Shown here piece after piece: positions 34,307-43,379 of a stretch of DNA of 64,000 nucleotides. Within the stretch, counting starts at the first letter, position 1, and every line of letters begins with the position of its first letter. This stretch comes from CADEED01 sp041395625 (lineage in GTDB: Bacteria > Pseudomonadota > Gammaproteobacteria > Steroidobacterales > Steroidobacteraceae), in NCBI GenBank assembly GCA_041395625.1, contig JAWLAE010000001.1, forward strand, positions 558,001-622,000, written 5' to 3'. The notes beneath the pieces were generated by a model, which saw nothing but the letters and a program-made list of their open reading frames with translations, was not told where the DNA came from and made no database searches. The position numbers and the translations under genes are program-made.

Positions 34307-35818
34307 ATGTGCGGCATCGTTGGCATCGTCGGTACTTCTCCGGTCAATCAGCGCATCTACGATGCGCTCACCGTGCTGCAGCATCGCGGTCAGGATGCGG
34401 CGGGTATCGCAACGTCCTTCGAAGGCGAGTTGTTCGTGCGCAAAGGCGCGGGCCTCGTGCGCGATGTTTTCGAACAGAGTGACATGCAGGGATTGCGGGG
34501 CAATGTTGGCATGGGGCACGTGCGCTATCCCACGGCGGGCTGCGACGCTGCCGCCGAATCACAGCCTTTCTACGTCAATGCTCCGTATGGTATCTGCCTC
34601 GGTCACAATGGCAATCTGACCAACGCGCGCGAACTTGCCGAGGTACTCGAACGCGAAGACCGGCGGCATCTCAATACTTCTTCCGATTCGGAAGTCCTGC
34701 TGAACGTGCTGGCGTCGGAATTGCAGCGTGTCGGCACGCCGCGCGTCACGCCAGCCGATATCTTCGCGGCGGTCAGCGCGGTCTATCGTCGCTGCCGCGG
34801 GGGCTACGCGGCCGTCGCCATGGTGATCGGCCATGGCTTGCTCGGTTTCCGTGATCCCAATGGCATCCGCCCGCTGGTGCTGGGCCAGCGCGAGACACCC
34901 AAAGGCGCCGAGTGGATGCTTGCCTCCGAAAGCGTGGCGTTCGATATGCTGGGTTTCAAACTGGTGCGCGATGTCGCGCCGGGCGAGGTGGTGTACATCG
35001 ACGAGCTGGGTCGGCTGCACACGCAGGTCTGCGTGGCGACCGCGCGGCACTCGCCGTGCATCTTCGAGTACGTCTATCTCGCGCGGCCGGATTCGCTCAT
35101 CGACAACATCTCCGTGCATCGTGCGCGGATGCGCATGGGCGACGCGCTGGCCGAGAAGATTCGACGTGAACGCCCGGATCATGATATCGATGTGGTCATT
35201 CCGATTCCCGATACCAGCCGCACGAGCGCGCAGCAGGTAGCGCAGATCCTCGGGGTCAAGTATCGCGAGGGCTTCGTCAAGAATCGTTACGTCGGCCGCA
35301 CGTTCATCATGCCCGGGCAAGAGCAGCGTTCGAAGTCGGTGCGCAGCAAGCTGAACGCGATCGACCTCGAGTTCCGTGGCAAGAACGTGTTGTTGGTGGA
35401 CGATTCGATCGTCCGTGGCACGACCTCGGCTCAGATCATCGAGCTGGCGCGCGAGGCCGGCGCACGCAAAGTGTATTTTGCCTCGGCCGCGCCGCCGGTG
35501 CGCTATCCGAACGTCTACGGTATTGATATGCCCGCCGCGAGCGAGCTGGTGGCAGACAATCGCAGTGTCGCAGAAATCGCCGCACTGATCGGAGCGGATT
35601 GGCTGGTCTATCAGGACCTGTCAGACCTGGTGGCAGCAGTCATGCACGATCACTCGAGCATCGACAGCTTCGACACGTCCTGTTTCTCGGGCGAGTATGT
35701 GACGGGTGACGTGACGCCCGAGTATCTTGCGCGCCTCGAGAACGAACGCTCGGATGCAGCCAAGGCTCACCGCCGCGCACCCGAGCGCGGTGCGTTGCGC
35801 GTCATCCAGACGAGCTGA
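34307..35818 (+). CDS. purF: Amidophosphoribosyltransferase
   Basis: 503 aa; transfers glutamine-derived ammonia to PRPP, the committed step of purine synthesis. The N-terminal Ntn glutaminase begins MCGIVGIVG so Cys2 becomes the nucleophile without a propeptide, as in E. coli. The glutamine-site block GMGHVRYPTAG and the PRPP loop VLLVDDSIVRGTTS are intact. AGGAGC precedes the ATG. It ends the accD-to-purF run. Confidence 0.97.
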   Translation: MCGIVGIVGTSPVNQRIYDALTVLQHRGQDAAGIATSFEGELFVRKGAGLVRDVFEQSDMQGLRGNVGMGHVRYPTAGCDAAAESQPFYVNAPYGICLGHNGNLTNARELAEVLEREDRRHLNTSSDSEVLLNVLASELQRVGTPRVTPADIFAAVSAVYRRCRGGYAAVAMVIGHGLLGFRDPNGIRPLVLGQRETPKGAEWMLASESVAFDMLGFKLVRDVAPGEVVYIDELGRLHTQVCVATARHSPCIFEYVYLARPDSLIDNISVHRARMRMGDALAEKIRRERPDHDIDVVIPIPDTSRTSAQQVAQILGVKYREGFVKNRYVGRTFIMPGQEQRSKSVRSKLNAIDLEFRGKNVLLVDDSIVRGTTSAQIIELAREAGARKVYFASAAPPVRYPNVYGIDMPAASELVADNRSVAEIAALIGADWLVYQDLSDLVAAVMHDHSSIDSFDTSCFSGEYVTGDVTPEYLARLENERSDAAKAHRRAPERGALRVIQTS

Positions 35819-35847
35819 GTGCCGGCGCCGAATACGCGGCCATACCC

Positions 35848-37044
35848 TTGTCGTCATCCCAGTCCGCGTCTGAGGCTAGGCGGGCAGCGTCTCGTCTGCT
35901 GCTCGAGATGTATGCAGCGGCGATCGAGCGCGTCAATGGACGCGCGTGCGTGGCGCGATTCCTGCGTGGCTCCTCGGTGAGCGCCGCCGCGCCGCGCGTC
36001 GCTGTTGCGGCGATCGGCAAGGCGGCCGGCAGCATGACGCTGGGTGCTTTGGACACGCTCGGCGAGCGCGTGCAGCAGGCGCTCGTCATCACCAAGACTG
36101 GCCATGCTGAGGTCGAGCTCGCGCAGCACGAGGTGGTCGAGCTGCTGGAGTCCGCACACCCGGTGCCCGATGCCCGCAGTCTGGCGGCAGGTGCTCGTTT
36201 GCTCGACTGGACGCAGGCGCTGACACCGGATGTCTGGCCGCTGTTCCTGATATCGGGTGGCGCGTCGAGCCTCGTCGAGCACTTGCGTCCGGGCGTCGAT
36301 CTGCAGACGGTCGCCGCGCTCAATCGCACGGGGCTCGCGTCAGGCTGGTCGATCGAGCGTCTCAATGCCGAGCGTGCGCAGCTCTCCGCCATCAAGGGCG
36401 GCGGGCTGACCGCTCGGCTACAGCAGCCGGCGTTGGCGTTGTTCATCTCCGATGTGCCGGGCGACGACCCGGCGGTCATCGGGTCTGGCCTGTTAGGGCC
36501 GCTCAGCGCCGATTCCATCGGCAAGGATCAGGTGAACAGGCGGGTGGTCGCGCGGCTCGAAGACGCGTTGGCCGCTGCTGCCGAGGTGGCCATAGCGCAT
36601 GGCCGGACAGTCGAGTTCGGTGCCCGCCGTTTCTGCGAGGATGTGCACGAGCTCGCGCACGACTTCGCCGGGACGCTGCGTGGCAGCGCTGCCGAGGTGC
36701 TGGCATGGGGTGGCGAGTCAGTTGTTAGCTTGCCGGCGGCTCCAGGCCGGGGCGGGCGCAATCAGCATCTGGCCTTGCTGCTGGCGCGCGCAATGCAAGG
36801 CCAGACCGGGCTCGCCGTGCTGGCTGCCGGCACCGATGGTACCGACGGTGTTACCGACGATGCCGGCGCGCTGGTGGACGACACTACCTGGCAGTCCATC
36901 GAGCTGGCTGGGTTCGACGCAGAGACTGCTCTGGCGCGAGCTGACACGGCGTTGGCGCTCGAAGCGGTAGGCGCGCTGCTGCACACTGGACCGACGGGTA
37001 CCAATGTCGGCGATCTGCTGCTCGGCATACGGTACGATTGCTGA
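35848..37044 (+). CDS. Glycerate 2-kinase (DUF4147/MOFRL type)
   Basis: 398 aa from TTG 35848; no ATG occurs before residue 21, and the N-terminal helix RRAASRLLLEMYAAAIERV belongs to the fold, so the TTG is accepted. The glycine-rich LFLISGGASSLVEHL, the IKGGGLT loop and the C-terminal MOFRL domain (ATGT-like AAGTDGTDGVTDDAGA, HTGPTGTNVGDLLLG) are diagnostic. It phosphorylates glycerate to 2-phosphoglycerate, feeding glycolysis. It overlaps the next gene only if the latter starts before 37045. Confidence 0.88.
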   Translation: MSSSQSASEARRAASRLLLEMYAAAIERVNGRACVARFLRGSSVSAAAPRVAVAAIGKAAGSMTLGALDTLGERVQQALVITKTGHAEVELAQHEVVELLESAHPVPDARSLAAGARLLDWTQALTPDVWPLFLISGGASSLVEHLRPGVDLQTVAALNRTGLASGWSIERLNAERAQLSAIKGGGLTARLQQPALALFISDVPGDDPAVIGSGLLGPLSADSIGKDQVNRRVVARLEDALAAAAEVAIAHGRTVEFGARRFCEDVHELAHDFAGTLRGSAAEVLAWGGESVVSLPAAPGRGGRNQHLALLLARAMQGQTGLAVLAAGTDGTDGVTDDAGALVDDTTWQSIELAGFDAETALARADTALALEAVGALLHTGPTGTNVGDLLLGIRYDC

Positions 37045-37046
37045 TT

Positions 37047-38303
37047 ATGCGGCTGTTATTGATCGACGACGATCGCGACGAGATCGAGCGCTTGCGTGCG
37101 CAGATCGTCGTGCAATGGCCCAATGCGCAGGTGGACGAGTACAGCCCCTCGCTACGTGGTCCGCTCGCCGCTGGCTTTCTGGCGCAGGGCTATTCGGCTG
37201 TGTTGCTGGCGCACTCGTGGCAGGGTGGCGAGGGGCTCGAGTGGCTGTACGATTTGGCAGCGCGGCCCGGATTCGCGCCCATCGTGTTCGTGGTGGATCG
37301 GGTAGACGGGCCGGCCGGGCTGGCGGCCCGCGACGCTGGCGCATTCGCCGTCTTTGGCATGCAGCGCTTCAATGAGGATCGTCTGATCAAGGCACTGATC
37401 GAAGCGGCCGCCCATCAGCATAATGCGATGCAAGCCTGGCACAAAAGTCTCGCGGCGCTCGACGCGCAGAATTTCGCTGGTGCCAATCTGCGCCGCTACC
37501 GGCGCATCGAACACCTGGCGAAAGGCTCCGTATCGGATCTGTTCCTCGCGGAAAGCGAGGCCGCTGGCAGCCTCGTAGTACTGAAGGTGACGCGCGCGGT
37601 GCGCAAGGCGTCCGGTATCGATCAGTCGATGCAGCGCTTCTTGCAGGAGTTCGAGATCCTGCGCGACGTCGATCATCCCAATGTCGTGCAGATCTTCGAT
37701 CTCGGCATCACGGATGACCATCTCTACATCGTGATGGAGTACTTCGCCCGCGGCGACCTGCGCAAGCGGATGCAGCAAGGGCTCACTATCCGTGAGTGCC
37801 TGGTCTACGCACGGGATCTTGCGCGCGCGCTGCAGGCGATCCACAGCGCCGGCATCCTGCACCGCGATCTGAAGCCGGGCAATGTCATGCTGCGCGACGA
37901 TGGCTCGGTGGCATTGATAGATTTCGGCCTGGCCAAGGCGCGCGCGCTCGAGCTTGAGATCACCGATTCCGGGCTGATTTTCGGCACACCGCATTACATG
38001 AGCCCTGAGCAGGGGCACGGTCGCTCCATCGACGAGCGCAGCGACCTCTACAGCCTGGGCGTCATGCTCTACGAAATGGTCGCCGGCCAAAAACCCTACG
38101 ATGCTGACAATCCCATGGCCATCCTCTACTGCCATGCCAAGAGCCCTATACCCCAGTTGCCAGAAGCGGCGCGTGCCGTGCAGCCGGTCGTCGACGCGCT
38201 GCTCGCCAAGAGTGCCGACGATCGCCCCGCCTCGGGCAATGCTGCCGCGGAACTCATTGAGGTCGTGCTCGAAGCGCTGGCGGATGCCGAGCGCGCCGCA
38301 TGA
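37047..38303 (+). CDS. Pseudo-receiver / Hanks-type Ser/Thr protein kinase fusion
   Basis: 418 aa from ATG 37047, two bases after the glycerate kinase stop. Residues 1-120 look like a response-regulator receiver (LLLIDDDRDEIERL), but the phosphoacceptor position reads LLAHSWQGG, so the Asp is missing and the later Lys is not evident. Residues about 148-415 are a full eukaryotic-like kinase: VVLKV Lys, HRDLKPGNVML catalytic loop, DFGLAKA, the SPE-containing HYMSPEQGHG and RSDLYSLGVMLYE. It has no membrane helix and is cytosolic. The stop overlaps miaE by ATGA, so the kinase and miaE are made together. Targets are unknown. Confidence 0.88.
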   Translation: MRLLLIDDDRDEIERLRAQIVVQWPNAQVDEYSPSLRGPLAAGFLAQGYSAVLLAHSWQGGEGLEWLYDLAARPGFAPIVFVVDRVDGPAGLAARDAGAFAVFGMQRFNEDRLIKALIEAAAHQHNAMQAWHKSLAALDAQNFAGANLRRYRRIEHLAKGSVSDLFLAESEAAGSLVVLKVTRAVRKASGIDQSMQRFLQEFEILRDVDHPNVVQIFDLGITDDHLYIVMEYFARGDLRKRMQQGLTIRECLVYARDLARALQAIHSAGILHRDLKPGNVMLRDDGSVALIDFGLAKARALELEITDSGLIFGTPHYMSPEQGHGRSIDERSDLYSLGVMLYEMVAGQKPYDADNPMAILYCHAKSPIPQLPEAARAVQPVVDALLAKSADDRPASGNAAAELIEVVLEALADAERAA

Positions 38304-38929
38304 GCGCGGTCGTACGATTTGCCAATCCGTTGGTCGCACCGACGCCGGCCAGCTGGGTGACGCGAGCGTGCGTCGAGTGGCAGGCGCTGTTGGTCGATCA
38401 CGCCAACTGCGAGAAGAAAGCCGCCTCGACCGCGCTGTCCTTGATGTTCGCGTACCCCGAGGATCGTTCGCTGGCGACCGCAATGTCGCGTCTGGCGCGG
38501 GAGGAGCTGCGGCATTTCGAACAGGTGGACCGGTTGATGCGCCAGCTGGCCGTCCCCGTGACGCGCCAGAAGCCAGGTCGCTATGCCGCCGGCCTGCGAC
38601 GCTTGCTCCGCTCGCACGATCCGGTGCGCAAACTCGATCTGCTGCTCGCCGGTGCGCTGATAGAGGCGCGCTCCGCAGAACGGTTCAGGTTGTTAGTAGA
38701 CGGACTGCCGGCGCCAATGGCCGAGTTGTATGCTGCACTCGAGCGCTCGGAAGCACGGCATTTCGAGTTGTATCTCAGTCTGGCGGCGCGCGAGTTCGAG
38801 CAGAGTGTCTGGCAGAGCCGATTGGCAACGCTGGCTGTGGCGGAGGCTGAGCTGGCAACGGGTCCTGATCCTGAATTCCGCTTCCACTCTGGTGCGCCGT
38901 GCGGCGCGGCTTGGTCAGGTGCGCGGTAG
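38300..38929 (+). CDS. miaE: tRNA-(ms2io6A37) hydroxylase (MiaE)
   Basis: 209 aa ferritin-like diiron monooxygenase that hydroxylates ms2i6A37 in tRNA using O2. Ligands lie in HANCEKKAAS, EELRHFEQ, GALIEARSAERF and ERSEARHFELY, giving the Glu/ExxH pairs of the family. It shares ATGA with the kinase gene upstream and its 3' end overlaps the convergent lpxH by 15 bases. miaA and miaB, needed to make its substrate, are not in the window. Confidence 0.93.
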   Translation: MSAVVRFANPLVAPTPASWVTRACVEWQALLVDHANCEKKAASTALSLMFAYPEDRSLATAMSRLAREELRHFEQVDRLMRQLAVPVTRQKPGRYAAGLRRLLRSHDPVRKLDLLLAGALIEARSAERFRLLVDGLPAPMAELYAALERSEARHFELYLSLAAREFEQSVWQSRLATLAVAEAELATGPDPEFRFHSGAPCGAAWSGAR

Positions 38930-39649
38930 TTCGATGGTATCGATCGACTCGCCGCTTACCCGTAGGTAGCTGCCGTGCTCATACCACGCGTCCAGCACGA
39001 CGCGCGTGGCGGGCTGGCCGTCCACCTGATGTCGGTGCACGGCTGGGCGGTGCGTATGGCCATGGATCATGCGGCGAGTCCCGGTCGCACGGAACGCACC
39101 AAGTACAGCCGCTTCATTGACATCCATGATCACTGGCTGTGCGCGCTGCATGTGTGCGCGACTGCCGGCGCGCGCAGCGCCGGCGAGCTGCTCGCGTGTC
39201 GAGCGAGGCAGTTCCAGGAAGCGCTGCTGCCAACCGGGTGTGCGAACGATCGACCGCAATTCCTGGTACGCGGCATCGTCCGTGCACAGCACGTCACCAT
39301 GCGTGAGCAGTGTGCGCACGCCGTCGAGGTCTGCCACCACTGGATCCGGCAACAGGATCGCGCCTGCCGTGCGGGCGAACCGTGCGCCGAGCAGGAAGTC
39401 GCGATTGCCGTGCAATAGATAGCAGGCGACACCCTGCGCGGTCAGCTGCGCGAGTTCAGCCGTCACGCGCTGTTCCAGCGTGTTGGCGGTGTCGAGTTGA
39501 TCATCACCAACCCAGGCTTCGAACAGGTCACCGAGGATATACAGGCTCTCGGCCGCGCGGGCAGGCCCGCGCAGCAAGGTGACCAAGGTTTCGACTGCCC
39601 ACGGGCTGCCGGGATCGAGATGCAGATCAGACACGAACAGGCTCGCCAT
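38915..39649 (-). CDS. lpxH: UDP-2,3-diacylglucosamine diphosphatase (LpxH)
   Basis: 244 aa calcineurin-fold phosphoesterase making lipid X in lipid A synthesis. Metal motifs are complete: SDLHLDP, LGDLFEAWVGDD, HGNRDFLLG, THGDVLCTDD and HGHTHRPAVH. ATG 39649 (MASLFVSDLHL) matches family N-termini; ATG 39661, sharing its A with the cyclophilin stop, would add four residues. It forms a two-gene operon with the cyclophilin gene, as ppiB-lpxH in E. coli. Confidence 0.95.
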   Translation of the reverse strand: MASLFVSDLHLDPGSPWAVETLVTLLRGPARAAESLYILGDLFEAWVGDDQLDTANTLEQRVTAELAQLTAQGVACYLLHGNRDFLLGARFARTAGAILLPDPVVADLDGVRTLLTHGDVLCTDDAAYQELRSIVRTPGWQQRFLELPRSTREQLAGAARAGSRAHMQRAQPVIMDVNEAAVLGAFRATGTRRMIHGHTHRPAVHRHQVDGQPATRVVLDAWYEHGSYLRVSGESIDTIELPRT

Positions 39650-39660
39650 GCGAGCGCGCA

Positions 39661-40299
39661 TCAATTCCCGCTCGGCGGCGCGGCTTCGATTGCGCCAGGC
39701 TGTGGGTCGAGCAGTTCCGCCTTCTCGATGACGACTGGCGAGAGCGGCGCGTCCTGCTTGAGAAACTCATTCGAGCCCGTCGGCGTGTTGCTGATACGGT
39801 CGACGGTGTCCATGCCCTCGATGACGCGTCCGAACACCGCGTAGCCCCAGCGAGTGGGCAGCGGATCGAGTTCGGCGTTGTCGGCGATGTTGACGTAGAA
39901 CTGGGCATCACCCGTATGTGGCGCCATCGCGCGGGCCAGTCCCACCGTGCCGCGGACGTTGCGCAGGCCGTTGCCGGACTCGTTCACGATCGGCTTGTTA
40001 GCGGGTTTGGCCTTGTAGTCGAGCTCGACCCCGCCACCCTGGATCACGAAGTTGGCGATGACCCGATGGAAAAGCGTGTTCGTATAGTGGCCCGCGCGGA
40101 CGTAGCTGAGGAAATTCTCGACCGTCAGCGGCGCACGCTCCCGATCCAGTTCGATGACGAAAGCGCCGCGATTGGTGGTGATGCGCACCGTTGGTGTCGC
40201 CGAATCGGCTGCCAGTGCGCACGCGAGCGGCGCACAAACGAGGGCGAGCGTAACGATCGTAGGCCACGCCGGGGAGGATCTGAAGTTGGTCGACTGCAT
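39661..40299 (-). CDS. Periplasmic cyclophilin-type peptidyl-prolyl isomerase
   Basis: 212 aa from ATG 40299, which begins a signal peptide (IVTLALVCAPLACALAA) placing the enzyme in the periplasm, as with PpiA; the gene position is that of cytoplasmic ppiB. The cyclophilin core shows LFHRVIANFVIQGGG, the GTVGLARAM block and AQFYVNIADN. A longer frame to 40356 exists but lacks signal-peptide form. Because an N-terminal Cys is near the cleavage region (CAPLACALAADS), lipoprotein processing cannot be excluded but no clean lipobox is seen. Confidence 0.88.
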   Translation of the reverse strand: MQSTNFRSSPAWPTIVTLALVCAPLACALAADSATPTVRITTNRGAFVIELDRERAPLTVENFLSYVRAGHYTNTLFHRVIANFVIQGGGVELDYKAKPANKPIVNESGNGLRNVRGTVGLARAMAPHTGDAQFYVNIADNAELDPLPTRWGYAVFGRVIEGMDTVDRISNTPTGSNEFLKQDAPLSPVVIEKAELLDPQPGAIEAAPPSGN

Positions 40300-40366
40300 G
40301 GCGGCAATTCTAGCGGACCCCGCCGCACCGTGCGCATTCCGTCCGCGAATCAGCACTTCGGTGACT

Positions 40367-40372
40367 TACAAT
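40367..40372 (+). promoter_or_regulatory. -10 box TACAAT abutting the gltX start (possible leaderless mRNA)
   Basis: TACAAT ends at 40372, directly before ATG 40373. A normal start site seven bases downstream would be 40379, the A of the second in-frame ATG (MSQATVV). No Shine-Dalgarno precedes either ATG, and no good -35 is seen, so this is a tentative call. Confidence 0.4.
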
Positions 40373-40378
40373 ATGCGG

Positions 40379-41800
40379 ATGTCGCAAGCCACAGTCGTTA
40401 CCCGCTTCGCTCCCAGCCCCACGGGTGAGCTGCATCTCGGCAACGCGCGCACGGCCTTGTTCAGCTGGCTGCTCGCGCGGCACGCAGGTGCGAACGGGGT
40501 GTTCGTCCTGCGCATCGAGGACACGGATGCCGAGCGCAACCGCCCGCTTGCGACCGAGCAGCTGCTGCAGGATCTGGAGTGGCTCGGGTTGCAGTGGGAT
40601 CGCGGGCCGGGTCGGGACCAAGCGCCGGCGGCAAGTAGCTACTTCCAGTCGCAGCGCAGTGACATCTATCGCCAGCACCTCGAGACGCTCGCTGCGGCCG
40701 GGCAGGTGTACCCGTGCTTCTGCTCGCCGCTCGAGCTGACGCTGTCGCGCAAGGCACAGCTCGCGGCCGGTCGCCCGCCGCGCTATGCGGGCACTTGCCG
40801 CGCGCTGACGCCGGCTGAGATAGCGGCCAAACGCGCAGCCGGGATCACCCCGACCCTGCGGTTTCGCGTGCCTGACGGGCTCACTGTCGAATTCGTGGAT
40901 CTCGTCCACGGACCGCACGGCTATAGCTCGGACGACATCGGTGATTTCATCGTCATGCGGGCGGATGGCAGTCCGGCATTCTTCTTCAGCAATGCGATCG
41001 ACGACGCGGAGATGGGCATCACGCATGTGCTGCGCGGCGAAGATCATCTGACCAACACACCACGCCAGTTGCTGTTGCTCGATGCCCTGTCCCTGCCTCG
41101 TCCCACGTATGCGCACGTTGCATTGCTGACTGGCGAGGACGGCGCACCGCTATCCAAGCGGCACGGCGCAACGAGTGTCCGCGCGCTGCGCGAGCGCGGC
41201 TATCTGCCACTGGCGGTCGCCAACCACCTGTTTCGCCTTGGGCACTCGAGCAGTGAAACCGGCGTACTGTCACTGACGCAGCTGGCGCAGGCTTTCGATG
41301 TCGAGCATCTCGGGCGCGCGCCGGCGCGCTTCGAAACTACACAGCTCGATGCCTGGCAACGACAGGTCGCGCATCATTTGTCGGCCGAAGAGTCCGAGGC
41401 GTGGCTGGGTGCTGCCGTTCCCGCTGATCTCGACGTCGATGCGCGGCGCCGGTTCATCGACGTCATTCGGCTCAACGTCGTGCTGCCGGAAGAAGCCGTT
41501 CGCTGGGCGCAAGCTATCTATGGTCCAGCGCCGGCGCTCGATGCCGACATGCTGCAGGTAGTCCAGGCCGCAGGTCCCGCGTTCTTTGCCGCGGCCGCGA
41601 CCAGTGTCGCCGAGCACGGCGCCGAGTTGCGACCGATGATCGACTCGATTCGCGCCGCGACCGGCGCCAAAGGGGCGGCGCTGTGGAAGCCGCTGCGGCT
41701 CGCACTGACAGGTCGACCAGACGGGCCCGAATTCGGTCCTTTGCTCAGCATCATGCCAGTGACGAGTATCGAGGAGCGGCTGCGCCGTTTCGCTGCATGA
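40379..41800 (+). CDS. gltX: Glutamyl-tRNA synthetase
   Basis: 473 aa class I synthetase. The HIGH-equivalent is ELHLGNARTAL, preceded by TRFAPSPTG, and the KMSKS equivalent is PLSKRHGATS. The zinc site CFC with a later RYAGTC matches E. coli-type GltX. ATG 40379 gives the standard N-terminus; ATG 40373 is an alternative. The stop overlaps cysS (ATGA). From memory this slot beside cysS is glnS in Pseudomonas; the sequence here is GluRS, not GlnRS. Confidence 0.94.
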   Translation: MSQATVVTRFAPSPTGELHLGNARTALFSWLLARHAGANGVFVLRIEDTDAERNRPLATEQLLQDLEWLGLQWDRGPGRDQAPAASSYFQSQRSDIYRQHLETLAAAGQVYPCFCSPLELTLSRKAQLAAGRPPRYAGTCRALTPAEIAAKRAAGITPTLRFRVPDGLTVEFVDLVHGPHGYSSDDIGDFIVMRADGSPAFFFSNAIDDAEMGITHVLRGEDHLTNTPRQLLLLDALSLPRPTYAHVALLTGEDGAPLSKRHGATSVRALRERGYLPLAVANHLFRLGHSSSETGVLSLTQLAQAFDVEHLGRAPARFETTQLDAWQRQVAHHLSAEESEAWLGAAVPADLDVDARRRFIDVIRLNVVLPEEAVRWAQAIYGPAPALDADMLQVVQAAGPAFFAAAATSVAEHGAELRPMIDSIRAATGAKGAALWKPLRLALTGRPDGPEFGPLLSIMPVTSIEERLRRFAA

Positions 41801-43185
41801 TCCGTATCCACAATTCGCTGACGGGCGAGAAGCAGGAACTGCGGCCGCTGCAGTCCGGCCACGTGCGTATGTACAGCTGCGGAATCACTGTCTACGACTA
41901 TTTCCACGTCGGCAACGCCCGGATGCTGGTGGTGTTCGACATGGTCAGCCGGTATCTGCGCTATCGCCGGCTGCGGGTGACCTATGTGCGCAACATCACG
42001 GATGTCGACGACAAAATCATTCGTCGCGCTGCGGAAGAGGGCATCGACTGGCGTGCGCTGGCCGAGCGTTACACGACAGCAATGCACGAGGATCTCGCGC
42101 TGCTCGGCTGCATGCCGCCAGACAAGGAACCGCGAGCGTCGCAGTACATCACCGAGATGCTGGCGATGATCGGGCAACTGATCGAGCGCGGCTACGCCTA
42201 TGTCGCCAGCAACGGTGACGTAATGTACGCCGTGCACAAGTTCGAAGGCTACGGGCGCCTGTCAGGCAAGCGACTCGAAGACCTGCGGGCGGGAGCGCGC
42301 GTCGAAGTCGATGTCGCCAAGCGAGATCCACTCGACTTCGTGTTGTGGAAATCAGCGAAACCGGGCGAACCATCGTGGCCGTCGCCTTGGGGCGCGGGCC
42401 GGCCAGGCTGGCACATCGAGTGCTCGGCGATGTCGACCCACGAATTGGGGCCACATTTCGACATCCACGGCGGGGGGCTCGATCTGAAGTTTCCGCATCA
42501 CGAGAACGAGATCGCGCAGACCTGCGGTGCCACCGGCGACAAATTCGCTGAGATCTGGATGCACAACGGCTTTCTCAACATCGACAGCGAGAAGATGTCG
42601 AAATCGCTCGGCAACTTCTTTACGACGCGGGAAGTGCTGAAACAGCTCAAGCATCCAGAGGTGCTGCGCTACTTCCTACTGTCGAGTCACTACCGCGGTC
42701 CGATCAATTACTCACGCGAGCAGCTGGCGCAAGCGGAGGCTGCGCTCGGCCGTTTGTACAATTCACTGCGTGATCTGCCCGTCGTCACGGCCGTTACCCA
42801 TTCAGCTGCTACTGCCGCGTTCGAAGCGGTGATGGATGATGATTTCAATACACCGGAAGCCCTGGCGGTGCTGCAAGGTCTCGCACGTGCGATCAATTCG
42901 GCGCGCGACGCTCACGAACTCGACCGTGCCGCGGTGTTGGCCGGCGAACTGCAGTCGTTAGGTGCCGTGCTCGGTATCCTGACGCTCGGGCCGGCAGACT
43001 GGTTTCGTGCAGGCTACGCCACTGGTCTAGATGCCGCCGCGATCGACGCCCGGATCGCCGCCAGGCTCGCGGCGCGCCAGGCGAAGGACTGGGCAACCTC
43101 TGATCGAATCCGCGACGAACTGGCGGCGCAGGGCGTTGTCGTCGAGGACAAACCGGGTGGCAAGACGGTTTGGCGGCGAACGTGA
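41797..43185 (+). CDS. cysS: Cysteinyl-tRNA synthetase
   Basis: 462 aa class I synthetase. Zinc ligands are visible (YSCGITVYD, GWHIECSAMS, FPHHENEIAQ) and EKMSKSLGN is the second active-site motif; the first reads FHVGNARMLVVFD. The C-terminal DALR/anticodon domain ends the protein. Start ATG 41797 overlaps the gltX stop by four bases, so the two synthetases are translationally coupled. The upstream neighbours lpxH and cyclophilin are the E. coli cysS neighbours. Confidence 0.97.
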   Translation: MIRIHNSLTGEKQELRPLQSGHVRMYSCGITVYDYFHVGNARMLVVFDMVSRYLRYRRLRVTYVRNITDVDDKIIRRAAEEGIDWRALAERYTTAMHEDLALLGCMPPDKEPRASQYITEMLAMIGQLIERGYAYVASNGDVMYAVHKFEGYGRLSGKRLEDLRAGARVEVDVAKRDPLDFVLWKSAKPGEPSWPSPWGAGRPGWHIECSAMSTHELGPHFDIHGGGLDLKFPHHENEIAQTCGATGDKFAEIWMHNGFLNIDSEKMSKSLGNFFTTREVLKQLKHPEVLRYFLLSSHYRGPINYSREQLAQAEAALGRLYNSLRDLPVVTAVTHSAATAAFEAVMDDDFNTPEALAVLQGLARAINSARDAHELDRAAVLAGELQSLGAVLGILTLGPADWFRAGYATGLDAAAIDARIAARLAARQAKDWATSDRIRDELAAQGVVVEDKPGGKTVWRRT

Positions 43186-43379
43186 GTGGCAGTCTGAACG
43201 GCCGCTGAACGCCACCGGCCCAAGCCGTGTGCGCCGGTGCACAGACCGGCTGTTCTGACAGAATTTGTAGGTGTTTGCCGTGATGCGCACCACGCCGCAT
43301 AGGATAATATAGCGCCCGCGAGTTGTACCGGACCTGTCCGCGGCTCGCGGTTCGACAGGCAGAATGTTAGGAGACCTCA

